From: Bacillota bacterium
GTDB lineage: Bacteria; Bacillota; Sulfobacillia; Sulfobacillales; Sulfobacillaceae
Length of the DNA: 48,875 nt
Assembly (NCBI GenBank): GCA_023511625.1
Contig: JAIMBD010000018.1
Coordinates: 1 to 48,875, forward strand
Direction: 5' to 3'
Below, one piece after another: positions 1-8,321 of the stretch (its first letter is position 1; every line of letters starts with the position of its first letter). The translations under genes were made by a program, and so were the position numbers. The notes under the pieces were generated by a model. That model made no database searches, was not told where the DNA came from, and worked only from the letters and a program-made list of their open reading frames with translations.

Positions 1-252
1 GAGTTTCCGAGGCGCCTTGCGCACGACGGTTCCCGCTGGGCCCGGTTCGGCCCACAACCGGTCGTCCCACTGTTCCAACGCGGCGGCCAGCAATTGTCGC
101 GCCGCCTGCTGACACAGGTCCTGCACCCCGGCTTCCCAGGCCGAGAAATCCCGGGCCGTCGTGAACTGCTGCCGGATCCCCTCCCTCAGGAGCCGGCGAA
201 TGCCCGTCAGTTGCCGAACCGTCCACACCGCGAGACCTTCAGCCCTCCTCAT
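1..252 (-). pseudogene. ISLre2/UPF0236-type transposase, N-terminal part (cut by window edge)
   Basis: An open frame without stops runs from an ATG at 252 to the window edge, 84 codons. It contains a helical start, then an aromatic and acidic stretch around LEQWDDRLWAEPG and a basic stretch near VRKAPRKL. This pattern resembles the N-terminus of UPF0236 (ISLre2 family) transposases. A GTG at 228 with GAAGG seven bases upstream is an equally good start. The rest of the gene lies outside the window, so it cannot be judged intact or broken. The assignment rests on pattern memory only. Confidence 0.45.
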
Positions 253-412
253 TGATGTTGGTCACACCCGAGGAGTTCGCGGGAATCCCCGGGAGTCCCT
301 GTGGAAGGTCTCGTTGTTTTGACGATCCCTGACCTAGGAAAAGTCTACACGCTCCGGGCTTTTCCGAAGGTATGGGTTTCGGGGAAGGGAGCGGCTCAGC
401 AAGCCGGGGCGC

Positions 413-1831
413 CTAGACGGTCGGTCGGGCCCGACGAGCCAACCCTTCTGCGGCTGCCACCCGACTGACGGCCTCGGCCACGGCGTCGACCACCGAGCGG
501 TTAAAGACTCCGGGGATGATGTAGTCGGGCCCGCGCTCATCTGGTCGCACCACCCCCGCCAGGGCCTCGGCCGCAGCCACCTTCATGCCCATGGTGATCC
601 GGCGGGCGCGGCTGTCGAGCACGCCGCGGAAGAGCCCGGGAAAGCACAGGACGTTGTTGATCTGGTTGGGGTAGTCTGACCGGCCGGTGGCGACGACGGC
701 CGCGTATTCCTGGGCGATCTCCGGCGCGATTTCCGGTTCGGGATTGGCCAAAAGAAAGGCGATGGCTCCTGGGGCCATGACTTGGAGGTCTTCTGGCTGC
801 AAAAGGTGGCCAGTCGAAACGCCGATGAAGACGTCGGCACCGGTCAGGACCTCCCTGAGGGTGCCGGTGCGGCGGTACGGATTGGTGATGGCGGCGTACT
901 CCTCCCAGATTGGGCGATCGGGGTAGGAGCGGCCCCGTACGATGACGCCTTCGCGGTCGTAGCCTACGATGTCGCGAACGCCGACGTGGAGCAGCAATTT
1001 GGTGATGGCCGTTCCCGCGGCGCCGACTCCTGCCACCACCACCCGCAGAGCGGGGAGCGGTTTTTTGACCACCTGGGCGGCGTTGATGAGGCCGGCCAAG
1101 GCCACCACTGCAGTCCCGTGCTGGTCGTCGTGGAACACCGGGATGTCCAGGGCTTCCTCCAGTCGCCGTTCCACCTCAAAACAGGCCGGTGCCGCGATGT
1201 CCTCGAGGTTGATGCCCCCGAACGCCGGGGCGATGCGCACCACCGTCTCCACGATGGCGTCAGGGCCCGAAACCTCGAGGCACAGGGGGAAGGCGTCCAC
1301 GTTGGCCAAGGTTTTAAACAGGACCGCCTTGCCTTCCATCACCGGCAAGGCCGCCCGCGGGCCGAGGTTTCCCATGCCGAGGATGGCCGATCCGTCGGTG
1401 ACGATGGCGACGGTGTTGCGTTTGAGGGTCAACTGAAAGGCCTTCGTGGGGTCCTGGGCGATGGCTTCCACCACCCGCGCTACACCGGGAGTGTAGATGT
1501 GGGCGAGATCGCTGCGGGTTTTGACCTGCACCCGGGGGGCGATTTCGATTTTGCCCCCGAGGTGCATGAGGAACGTGCGATCGGAAATGTTTTCCACCGC
1601 CACCCCAGGCAGTCTCTCCAGGGCCGCCTTCAGGGCGTCGACGAGCGCCGGCTGGGGCAATTCCACCGTCAGGTCACGAACCGTCTTGGCTCCTTCGCTG
1701 CGCACAAGGTCTAGGGCCACGATGTCTCCACCGATCCCGTCCACCGCCCGGGCCAAGTCGCTGAAGGTCACTCGGTCTCGGCTCAGGCTCAGGCGCATGA
1801 TGTATTGGATCCCGGACCGCGCGCTGTCCAT
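413..1831 (-). CDS. NAD(P)-dependent malic enzyme with N-terminal ACT domain
   Basis: This enzyme oxidatively decarboxylates malate to pyruvate in the cytosol, linking the TCA cycle with pyruvate metabolism. The 472-residue product starts with an ACT-type regulatory domain (about residues 9-85), as in many Firmicutes malic enzymes. The catalytic part follows. HIYTPGVA carries the expected catalytic Tyr (about 113), PVMEGKAVLFK the catalytic Lys (about 168), ED (210-211) and HDDQHG (235-236) the metal ligands, and GVGAAG (268-273) the dinucleotide-binding loop. All key motifs are present, so it is probably functional. A purine-rich GGGGGAAG lies upstream of the ATG at 1831; an internal ATG twelve codons in is an alternative start. 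Cofactor preference (NAD or NADP) cannot be read from the sequence. It stands alone. Confidence 0.93.
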   Translation of the reverse strand: MDSARSGIQYIMRLSLSRDRVTFSDLARAVDGIGGDIVALDLVRSEGAKTVRDLTVELPQPALVDALKAALERLPGVAVENISDRTFLMHLGGKIEIAPRVQVKTRSDLAHIYTPGVARVVEAIAQDPTKAFQLTLKRNTVAIVTDGSAILGMGNLGPRAALPVMEGKAVLFKTLANVDAFPLCLEVSGPDAIVETVVRIAPAFGGINLEDIAAPACFEVERRLEEALDIPVFHDDQHGTAVVALAGLINAAQVVKKPLPALRVVVAGVGAAGTAITKLLLHVGVRDIVGYDREGVIVRGRSYPDRPIWEEYAAITNPYRRTGTLREVLTGADVFIGVSTGHLLQPEDLQVMAPGAIAFLLANPEPEIAPEIAQEYAAVVATGRSDYPNQINNVLCFPGLFRGVLDSRARRITMGMKVAAAEALAGVVRPDERGPDYIIPGVFNRSVVDAVAEAVSRVAAAEGLARRARPTV

Positions 1832-2267
1832 ACGCTTCTTCCCCCGAGGCTATGGTTGGACCGGGTCCTACCGCCGAAGGGCGGTCGTGACCGGCTGGCC
1901 GTCGGCTCCTGTCTCACTCGCGGAGGCCGAGATGTGGCCTCCTGGCTATCGGGTGAATCGATTGTACCATGCCGGGCCGGGAGCCTCTAGGCAAGGGCCC
2001 CGGGCGAGGGGGACCGGTCTCGCCGGGTGCGAATGACGAGCGGAGGGCAGCAGGCCAGGGGTAAGGGCTGTAGGGTGTAAGATAGGGTACAAGAATCCTG
2101 GAATGGGGCGTAAGAGGTGCCAAGGGATGGGTTGAAAGAGCAGCACCTCCCTCATCGGGTGAAAGCCGTTCCCGCTAAACCCCACCCGCCAGGGAGGACA
2201 TCATCGATAATCCCGCAGAGTGTCGACCCAAAGCCGGGGTTCGTGCAAGGGAAAGGGGGTGGCCGGG
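1832..2267. other. Intergenic region between the malic enzyme and an IS110 remnant
   Basis: I see no convincing gene. It should hold the promoter of the leftward malic enzyme gene and the left end of the IS110-type element, but I could not define either precisely. Confidence 0.4.
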
Positions 2268-3457
2268 ATGGACGTAGCGGAGGGGTGGCATTACGTTCAG
2301 TGGCTGCGGCCCGATGGGCGTCCGCAGGGCCGTCCCATCCGGGTGGCCGACAGCCGGGAGGGGGTGGCTCGCAGTCTGGCGCACCGTCCCCCCGCCGAGG
2401 TCGTCATCGGCCTCGAGTCGACGGGCGTCTGGGGGCACCCCCTCGCCCACTGGTTAGCCCAGCAACCGGGTGTCACCGTGGTGCTGGTCAATCCGGCCCG
2501 CGTCCACCGGGCCCAAGCGCGGGACGATAACACGCCGACCACAAGGGACCCGAACGATGCCGGCGTCATTGCGCGCTGGGTGGCCCCGGGACGGTGGCTG
2601 GGGTGGTCCTGCCGGGACGCGGTCTCGGCCGAATTGCGCATGCTGGCCATCGTCCCCCAACAGCCACGGGCGGAAGTCACCCGGTGGGAAACCCGGATCC
2701 ATGCCTGGTATGCGCAGTACTTTCCCGAATTTCCGACCGTGTATAAGGACTGGCGGGGGAAGGCGGCGCAGGGGGGCTTGCGACCGGAACCGTTGCCGGC
2801 CGATTGTGTGGCGCAGGGGGTGGTCACCTTGGCCGCCGGCATGCTGGCGCCGACCAGGCACCGGGTGGGCCGGAAGCGCGCGACCGCCTGGGTGGCCGTA
2901 GCCGCGCAGTCCATTGGCGTGACCCCGGGCGCGCAGGCGGCGCGCTATCACCTCCAGGCCTATCTGCGCGGGTGGCGAGGGGCCCGCGCGATGCTGGCAC
3001 GGACGCAAGCCCGGCAGCGGGAGCTGGTGACCCAAAGGGGCGATGGGGACGTGCTACTGAGTCTGCCGGGCTTTGGCCTCGTGGTGGTGGCCACGCTCCC
3101 GGGCTGGCTGGGGGATCTCCCGCGCTTTGCCGACCCCCGCCAGGCCCTCAAGATGGCCGGGCTGAACCTGACCCAGCAGCGTTCCGGGCATCCCCGGGGC
3201 GCCGCGCACAGCAGCAAACGGGGTCTCCTGCCGTCCTCCGTGCGTCGTATCAAGCCGCCGTCGTGGCCATTGCCAAAGATGCGGTGTGGCGGGGGTGGTA
3301 TCAGCGTTGATGTCAGCGGGCGGATCTCCCGTTGCCGCGGAAGGCGGCGCTGGTCGCGGTGGCCGGTAAACTCGTACGGGGGGCGTGGGCGCGTGCACGG
3401 CAGCGCACCCCGTACGTGGCCCACCGCCGCGCCCACGCCTGGGGGGTGGCGGGCTGA
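2268..3457 (+). pseudogene. IS110-family transposase, inactivated by a frameshift and a stop
   Basis: This encodes a DEDD-type transposase of the IS110 family. The RNase-H-like part has the acidic residues in GMDVAEGW (residue 2), GLESTG (about 48) and DPNDAG (about 93-96). The C-terminal half has the LPGFGLVVVATLPG and KMAGLNLTQQRSGHPRG blocks typical of the transposase_20 domain. The reading frame is lost at about 3220-3226, just after SSKRG. The continuation SPAVLRASYQAAVVAIAK lies in the frame one base back, consistent with loss of one G from a G run. That frame then meets a TGA at 3308-3310 and continues recognisably (LPRKAALVAVAGKLVR) to the TGA at 3455. ATG 2268 follows a G-rich ribosome site; a frame opening at 2220 is less likely. 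IS110 elements lack typical inverted repeats, and I did not define the element ends. Confidence 0.85.
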
Positions 3458-3756
3458 CAGTGCGGGCGTCGGCAGCGCCGGGGGCGAGGCAGGTTGTTCT
3501 CTCCTTCTGGGCCTCCGCCGTCCGGAGTGACCCCAGAGACCAGTTCCGCCGCCTCGTCCTGGGCGGTTGACACGGAGTTGAACGGAGGATTGGTCGGGCT
3601 AAGACTCTAGGAGACCTGAGAAGGTTCGCCTAGGTTGACCAATGGGGACCGTCCAAGAGGTTGCCGGCACCCGACCCCGTGAAACGCTGAGAAAACGGGA
3701 CAGACTGCGACAAAACATTGAGATAGGAGAGACTTCCAAGGACAGGAGGGCCGCGC

Positions 3757-4560
3757 ATGGAAGAGGGGGCCACGGCGGGACAGACATTGGAGGGACGGAC
3801 GACGGAGGGCGTCCCGGTGTTTACCTGCGATTGGAGTGTGGACGAGCTGGTCTTGATGGCGGATGCCGGGTTTGACCCGCTCGGCCTCGTTATGGGGACC
3901 GCCGTCTTTCACTTGGGTTCGGGCGGTGGGCACGGGCGGACGCAACCTGAGGTGGCGGCGCTTTCGCAGGTGTTGCGCACGGCCCGCGAGCGGGCCCTGG
4001 CCCGGATGCAGGCTGAAGCGATGGCGCTCGGCGCCGACGGCGTGGTGGGGGTGCAGGTTACGGTCCGGCACGGCGAGTGGGGCGAGCAGGTGGCTGAATT
4101 TTGGGCCGGCGGCACAGCCGTACGGGCCCGGGCCCCAGGGCCCTGGCGGATGGCGGACGAGACGCCGTTTACGGCAGGGTTTTTGGGCCAAGCGTTCTGG
4201 ATGTTGGTGCGGGCAGGGTGGCGCCCCCTGCGCGTGGTGATGGGGAACTGCGTGATGCATCGCCATCTTCCGGGATTGCTGCAAACCTTGCGACAGGTTG
4301 GCCATCAGGTCGAGGTCGAGGAGCTGACCCAAGAGGTGATCCAGGGGCGGGAGGTGGCCATCGGCCGGATGCAAGCGGCGGCCGCGGCGCTGGGGGCATC
4401 AGGAGTGGTCGAGGTGCGGGTGGCCGAAGATCACCACCGATGGGGGGCGCATCTTGTGGAGTGGTTCGCCATGGGCACGGCCGTGCAACGATTGCAGGAA
4501 TCGGCGTTGCCCACCCCCCAGCTGTTCTTGGCCCTGGATACCCGTGGAGGCGCGTCGTAG
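3757..4560 (+). CDS. Tandem YbjQ-like (heavy-metal-binding-type domain) protein 1
   Basis: The 267-residue cytosolic protein is built of two copies of the YbjQ/PF01906-like fold. Copy 1 (about 14-128) has the typical sequence of an SVDELVLM helix, FDPLGLVMGTAVFH, a long helix ARERALARMQ, then LGADGVVGVQV and FWAGGTAV. Copy 2 (about 138-260) repeats this with PLRVVMGNCVMH, REVAIGRMQ, LGASGVVEVRV and FAMGTAV. Family members form pentamers and are often annotated as heavy-metal-binding, but their function is not firmly known and no metal ligand set is obvious here. ATG 3757 follows AGGAGGG at a spacing of about nine. The stop codon is directly followed by the ATG of a second gene of the same design, so the two form an operon. 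Confidence 0.8.
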   Translation: MEEGATAGQTLEGRTTEGVPVFTCDWSVDELVLMADAGFDPLGLVMGTAVFHLGSGGGHGRTQPEVAALSQVLRTARERALARMQAEAMALGADGVVGVQVTVRHGEWGEQVAEFWAGGTAVRARAPGPWRMADETPFTAGFLGQAFWMLVRAGWRPLRVVMGNCVMHRHLPGLLQTLRQVGHQVEVEELTQEVIQGREVAIGRMQAAAAALGASGVVEVRVAEDHHRWGAHLVEWFAMGTAVQRLQESALPTPQLFLALDTRGGAS

Positions 4561-5502
4561 ATGCCACCGGTAGACCGACCGGGCGGCGGCCGGGATCCTC
4601 GCGTACTGCGCCCGCCGAGGTTCTGGCGGCCGCCCCGTGCGGCTGGCCGCGGCGCGGCGCCGGCCGTGCCGAGGGAAGAGGCGGCCGGTCGTCTTGAGCG
4701 CACGGCCCGCGGCGAGTGGCCCTGGACAGCGGCTTGGGGCGCCGGAGACTTGGCGGCGCTTTACGCCTTCGGGTGGGAACCGGTGGGACAAGTCAGCGGG
4801 GCCTGCGCCATCCATGCGGCCGTGGAGGGAGACGGCGACGTGGAGTCGGTGGCGAGGGCCTGGGCTCGGGCGTACTACACGGCTCGGGATACCGCCATGA
4901 AGCGGGCTCAGGCGCAGGCCGAAACCCTGGGAGGCACCTTGGTGTTGGGAGCGCGCCCCGAGTGGCGGCGCGATGGGGCCGTCGTGGAGTGTCGCCTTCA
5001 CGGGACCGCCTTTCGGGGGCCGGAAACCGGAACGGTGGTGGTCAGTCCCCTCAGCGCGCAAGAGGCCGCGCGCCTTCGGGCCGTGGGAATCCGGCCGGTC
5101 GGGACGGCGTTCGGGTACGCGCGGCAGACCTGGCCGGTGGGGTACCGGGCCGAGTCGTCCGCAGCGCCTCCCGGTGGGGCCCTCGCCGAATGGGAAGGGC
5201 TGACGCGACGGCTGGCCCAAGTGCGGCGCGCAGCGCTCGAGCGCCTGCGCGAGGACGCCCAGCGGATTGTGGGGGCCAGAGGGGTCGTGGGGGCAGTGAC
5301 CCGGCAAACGGTTGAAGACACCGAGCTGCGCTTTGTCGGCTATCCGGGGCAAGGGCTGGTTTTAGACGGAGTCTACTACGCTTACGAGGCCAATGGCGTC
5401 GTGAACGTGCCCGCGTTCACCTTTGAGGTCTTTATGGTGGGCGCTGCCGTGACCGGTTGGGCGTCTGGAATGAACGCCATCGGGACAGGGATCCGACTGT
5501 AA
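4561..5502 (+). CDS. Tandem YbjQ-like protein 2 (diverged paralogue)
   Basis: The 313-residue protein begins on the base after the stop of the preceding gene; GGAGG in the end of that gene serves as ribosome site. After a basic, Pro/Arg-rich N-terminal extension of about 55 residues, it repeats the two-domain plan. The first copy has LYAFGWEPVGQVSGACAIH, the helix TARDTAMKRAQAQAETLGG, then VECRLHGTAF. The second has LRAVGIRPVGTAFGYA, the helix RRAALERLREDAQRIVGARG, then a longer C-terminal end with VGAAVTG. It is clearly a diverged relative of gene 1, so the operon encodes four such domains. Function is unknown; joint assembly with protein 1 is an inference from the gene order and shared fold. 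Confidence 0.7.
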   Translation: MPPVDRPGGGRDPRVLRPPRFWRPPRAAGRGAAPAVPREEAAGRLERTARGEWPWTAAWGAGDLAALYAFGWEPVGQVSGACAIHAAVEGDGDVESVARAWARAYYTARDTAMKRAQAQAETLGGTLVLGARPEWRRDGAVVECRLHGTAFRGPETGTVVVSPLSAQEAARLRAVGIRPVGTAFGYARQTWPVGYRAESSAAPPGGALAEWEGLTRRLAQVRRAALERLREDAQRIVGARGVVGAVTRQTVEDTELRFVGYPGQGLVLDGVYYAYEANGVVNVPAFTFEVFMVGAAVTGWASGMNAIGTGIRL

Positions 5503-5521
5503 GCGTAAGGGTTCGGGGAGT

Positions 5522-5550
5522 GGCCCAGGCGGTCTTGTACTGCCTGGGCC
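5522..5550 (+). terminator. Hairpin after the YbjQ-like operon (terminator-like, no U tract)
   Basis: A 12-bp stem with one mismatch (arms GGCCCAGGCGGT and ACTGCCTGGGCC, loop CTTGT) starts 20 bases after the stop codon. It is not followed by a T run, so it may be an imperfect terminator or an mRNA 3' stabiliser. Confidence 0.5.
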
Positions 5551-6175
5551 CGGCCGATGGCACGGGGCCGTCGACGATGTCCAGGCCGGGGCCACCGGTT
5601 TCCCTTGCTCGATAGCCGCGATGGACGACCCGGTTTATCCGCAGGTGTGCGGCGGCGCCGCCGGGAGAGGGGATGGGGATTCTGCTCGCGCGGAAGGTTT
5701 GTACCACCGTTGCCGGGATCATCGCAATCTCTTCCCGCCATCCGCCCGTTGCCGGACGGAGGCGCCGGGCTTAGGGGCGGGGGCCCCGCCAGGTTCCCGC
5801 TTCCTCCGGAATTGCCCGGCTGGCGGCGGGGCTTCCATCCCGTCCACAGGCGTTTTGCGTCTTCGGTCCACTGCCGGCGACGGCGGCTGATTGCCGCCGC
5901 GTTGGCCGAGGGGTTCCCCGGTACACCGCCAATCCCGACGACGTTCGGGATGTCGCGACGCGGGTTGAGATCGTGCCGGTCCCGCCCCGACCGCCCAATC
6001 GATGCGCGCCATCGTTCGGCAGCTGTGGCCTCCGCTTCTGCGGGGGCCGCACGGTTTGCCGCGGTTCCCAACTGGATTTGCATGGGAAAGACACCGCAGG
6101 CGCCGCCATCCCCCATCCGGAAACCCGCCAGGGAGGCGAAGGCGGCCAGCCGATGGCGTCGGACCCGCGGGGGTC
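5551..6175. other. Gene-poor stretch between the YbjQ operon and the exonuclease pseudogene
   Basis: About 620 bases of GC-rich sequence. Long open frames exist on both strands, but they have low-complexity Arg/Pro/Gly translations typical of chance frames in GC-rich DNA. I see no recognisable gene, promoter or RNA. Confidence 0.35.
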
Positions 6176-7058
6176 TCACCCGCTCGCTCCGCCTTCGCCG
6201 GGCGGCGCCGGAACCTCTGGCTCGTCCCACGGCGCGGTGCCGAAGGCCGCCGCCCACGCCGCGTCGGCGCTCTCGCGGCAGCGGGTGGCCTGTACGGCAG
6301 GCCACCAGCCGCGGTGGAAGGCGTAGTGCGCGAAGATGTGGGTCGTCATCCAGATGTCATGCACACTGTAGCGGCGGATGGCCTCCACGGCGCCCGCCTG
6401 CCACCACGCCCACACGTCGCTGCCGGTGCCGAGCGGCTTGACCGGCAGGGCGAGCGCGACGGCCAGTTCGGCCAGGGCCTGCCGCGGGGCGGCCCCGTAG
6501 GAACCGAGCGGGTCCATGAGGTCGATGCGCGACCTCGTCGTACCGCCCCCGGTAGGCGTCGACGGCGTAGAAGCCTGGCGCCGGAATTTCCCAGCGCACG
6601 GCGCGGTTGGTCAGCACCGGCAGGTCGAACCTGCCCGAGTTCCAGCCGACGAGGCGGGGCCGCTGGTCGCCGACGAACTGGAAGAACTGGCGCAAAAGCT
6701 CTGCCTCCCGGCTGTCGGGGGTGCCCAAGGCCCCGATCCGCTGCACGGCGCCGTCGGGGGCAATCCAGGCCAAGCCGATCGCGACGACCTGCTGGAGGGC
6801 CGGCTTCCGCGGCGGGCGGCTCGGATGGGCGCGATCGGCGAGCTGCACCCCGGGCCAGGCGACGAGGGCCTCCACCCACCGCGCCCGAGCGGGCCGCTCG
6901 GCGTCCGGCCAGTATTGCCCGCTCCAGGTCAGGAGCGCGCCTAGGACCACCGGGTCGCACTGGACGGTGTCGAGGCCGCGTCTGACCGGTCCAGCCACGC
7001 CCGCTCCGGCCCGTCCGGGTCGGCCTGGGCCCGCGTCACGGTGGCGGCATCGCACCAC
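6176..7058 (-). pseudogene. PolB-type 3'-5' exonuclease (COG3298/PF10108-like), frameshifted
   Basis: The upstream piece reads VVAIGLAWIAPDGAVQ, then EAELLRQFFQFVGDQRPRLVGWNSGRFDLPVL. This is the hallmark exonuclease II block of the predicted exonucleases related to the exonuclease domain of DNA polymerase B. The continuation RIDLMDPLGSYGA, then LGTGSDVWAWWQAGAVEAIRRYSVHDI lies in a different frame, so the frame is lost near 6517-6530 within a GCGCATCGAC context. The expected N-terminal D-x-E catalytic motif is not found; at the matching place the protein reads GLDTVQCDP. The 5' end is also doubtful, because an integrase remnant on the other strand abuts it. It is broken or, less likely, affected by a sequencing error. 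Confidence 0.7.
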
Positions 7059-7060
7059 CG

Positions 7061-7270
7061 CAGTGGCAGCTGGCGCGGGCGGTCGGCCAGACGGATTCGA
7101 TTGGGAGGCACACGCTACAGAAGACTCTCGGCTACCATGCCGGCCGCAGCGGTATCGACTTGGCGTTGTTACAAGACCTCTTGAACCACAGCAGTTCGGC
7201 TACGACCTTAGCCTACATCGGGATTACGCGGGATGACCGGGCCGCGGTGTATCGGGGGTTGAATTTGTAA
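7061..7270 (+). pseudogene. Tyrosine recombinase/integrase, C-terminal remnant
   Basis: The open frame ending at TAA 7268 reads IGRHTLQKTLGYHAGRSG, then LALLQDLLNHSSSATTLAYIGI. This is the C-terminal catalytic core of XerC/D- or phage-type tyrosine recombinases, with the HxLR box, the LNHSS box and the nucleophilic Tyr (in AYIGI). The second catalytic Arg of the HxLR box is Gln here (HTLQ). Nothing upstream in this frame looks like the N-terminal half. It is therefore a truncated and probably dead integrase, abutting the antisense exonuclease pseudogene. Confidence 0.75.
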
Positions 7271-8321
7271 CCAGCCCGGCGGCGGGCCAGGTAGGCACCG
7301 CCACGCGGATCCTTACCTTGCCTCCAGCGCAGGCCAAAGTCATCGATCACCGCATGGTCCCTTCAGATAAGCCCGGGAGCGGAGCCAAAAGCGGGCTGAC
7401 GGACGGGTTCTTGCAGAAGTGCGGCGGGAGGGCAAGGCCTTGGCCGTGCCTTTCCGTCCAAGAGGCAGCCGGTGCTTCCGCGCACGGAACGATGGTCCCG
7501 TCGCCCTTGGTATACTTTTTCGCTTTATGTCCAGTATGCCCTTGTGGTCGTCGACATCCTCGTGGTGAGTGGGATGGAGCGGGTGCAGAGCCGCTCACAG
7601 GGCGGTGCTTTGGCGACACCGCGTTCGCCGGTGAGCACCAAGACACTGGGCTCCTCGACGCCGGCAGCAATCCGAGCCCGGCACTCCATGAACGGAGCGG
7701 TGGCGGGCGGTCGCCACGTCTGGGGGCAGCTCGGTCACTCCCATCCCCAGGCCTGCCATGGCTGGCCAATGCGCTGCCGGCAGATCGCGGCCCGTCGGAG
7801 CCACCGCCTCAGGCGGTGCTGCAGCCAATGCCGCGGCCACGCTCCGTGCTGTTCGACGACGGGCCAGGACTGCCCCGCCAGGGCCATGGCATCACACAAC
7901 GCGGTCAACAGCCACAGGGCGGTTGGTTCATAGGGCAAGAGCCAGGGGGAAAGCCGGGCTCCACCGTCCGACAGCGCGGACAGCGCACGCGCAGGAGCCG
8001 GAGCCGATCCCACCGGCCCGGCGCCCAAATTACCCAGCGGGGGCGCCCACGGTGGCGGGTGCGACGGCCCCCACACTGCGGACAGCGAAAGCCTTCGCCT
8101 TCTCCTCCTGGGACAAACGCTCGACACTGCTACCGAAGCCCACCGAGGGACGCGGGAGCAACGCGATACGGACAATTCCAAAACCCGGGGTTGACGACGG
8201 CCCCCACCTTGGCCCCTTCGGCGACGCCTTCGGAGTCAGGGCGGTTTCTGCGTCCGCCGTCCTTGGTCAGGGAGCGTGAGAGGCATTTCCCCCTGGCCGG
8301 CCCAAAAAGTTAAATCCTACC
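7271..8321. other. Degenerate stretch with mobile-element debris
   Basis: About 1 kb without an intact gene. A minus-strand zinc-ribbon remnant (7735-8110) is listed separately. Next to it, minus-strand codons at about 7560-7690 read GVEEPSVLVLTGERGVAKA. This resembles a decayed Walker A region of an ExeA/TniB-type transposon ATPase, where GxGK[ST] would be expected. The rest has no recognisable feature. Confidence 0.35.
7735..8110 (-). pseudogene. Zinc-ribbon (DUF6431-like) protein remnant
   Basis: Read on the minus strand from about 8110, the frame gives GFRCPQCGGRRTRHRGR, then RLRLLRVRCPRCRTVEPGFPP. This is a two-knuckle zinc ribbon followed by a beta-rich segment. The frame then shifts, apparently by loss of one C in a C run near 7945-7955. 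It continues as WLLPYEPTALWLLTALCDA, then TVxRWLRR-like helices down to about 7735. This order (zinc ribbon, LLPY box, helical tail) resembles DUF6431 proteins often found beside transposases. The match is from memory and the gene is broken. Confidence 0.35.

Noticed and set aside
782-1714. 310-codon plus-strand frame over the malic enzyme
   Set aside because: It is a shadow of the malic enzyme gene; it has no motif and no start signal.
5522-5550. A strong intrinsic terminator
   Set aside because: The stem is good but no U tract follows, so it is kept only as a terminator-like hairpin.
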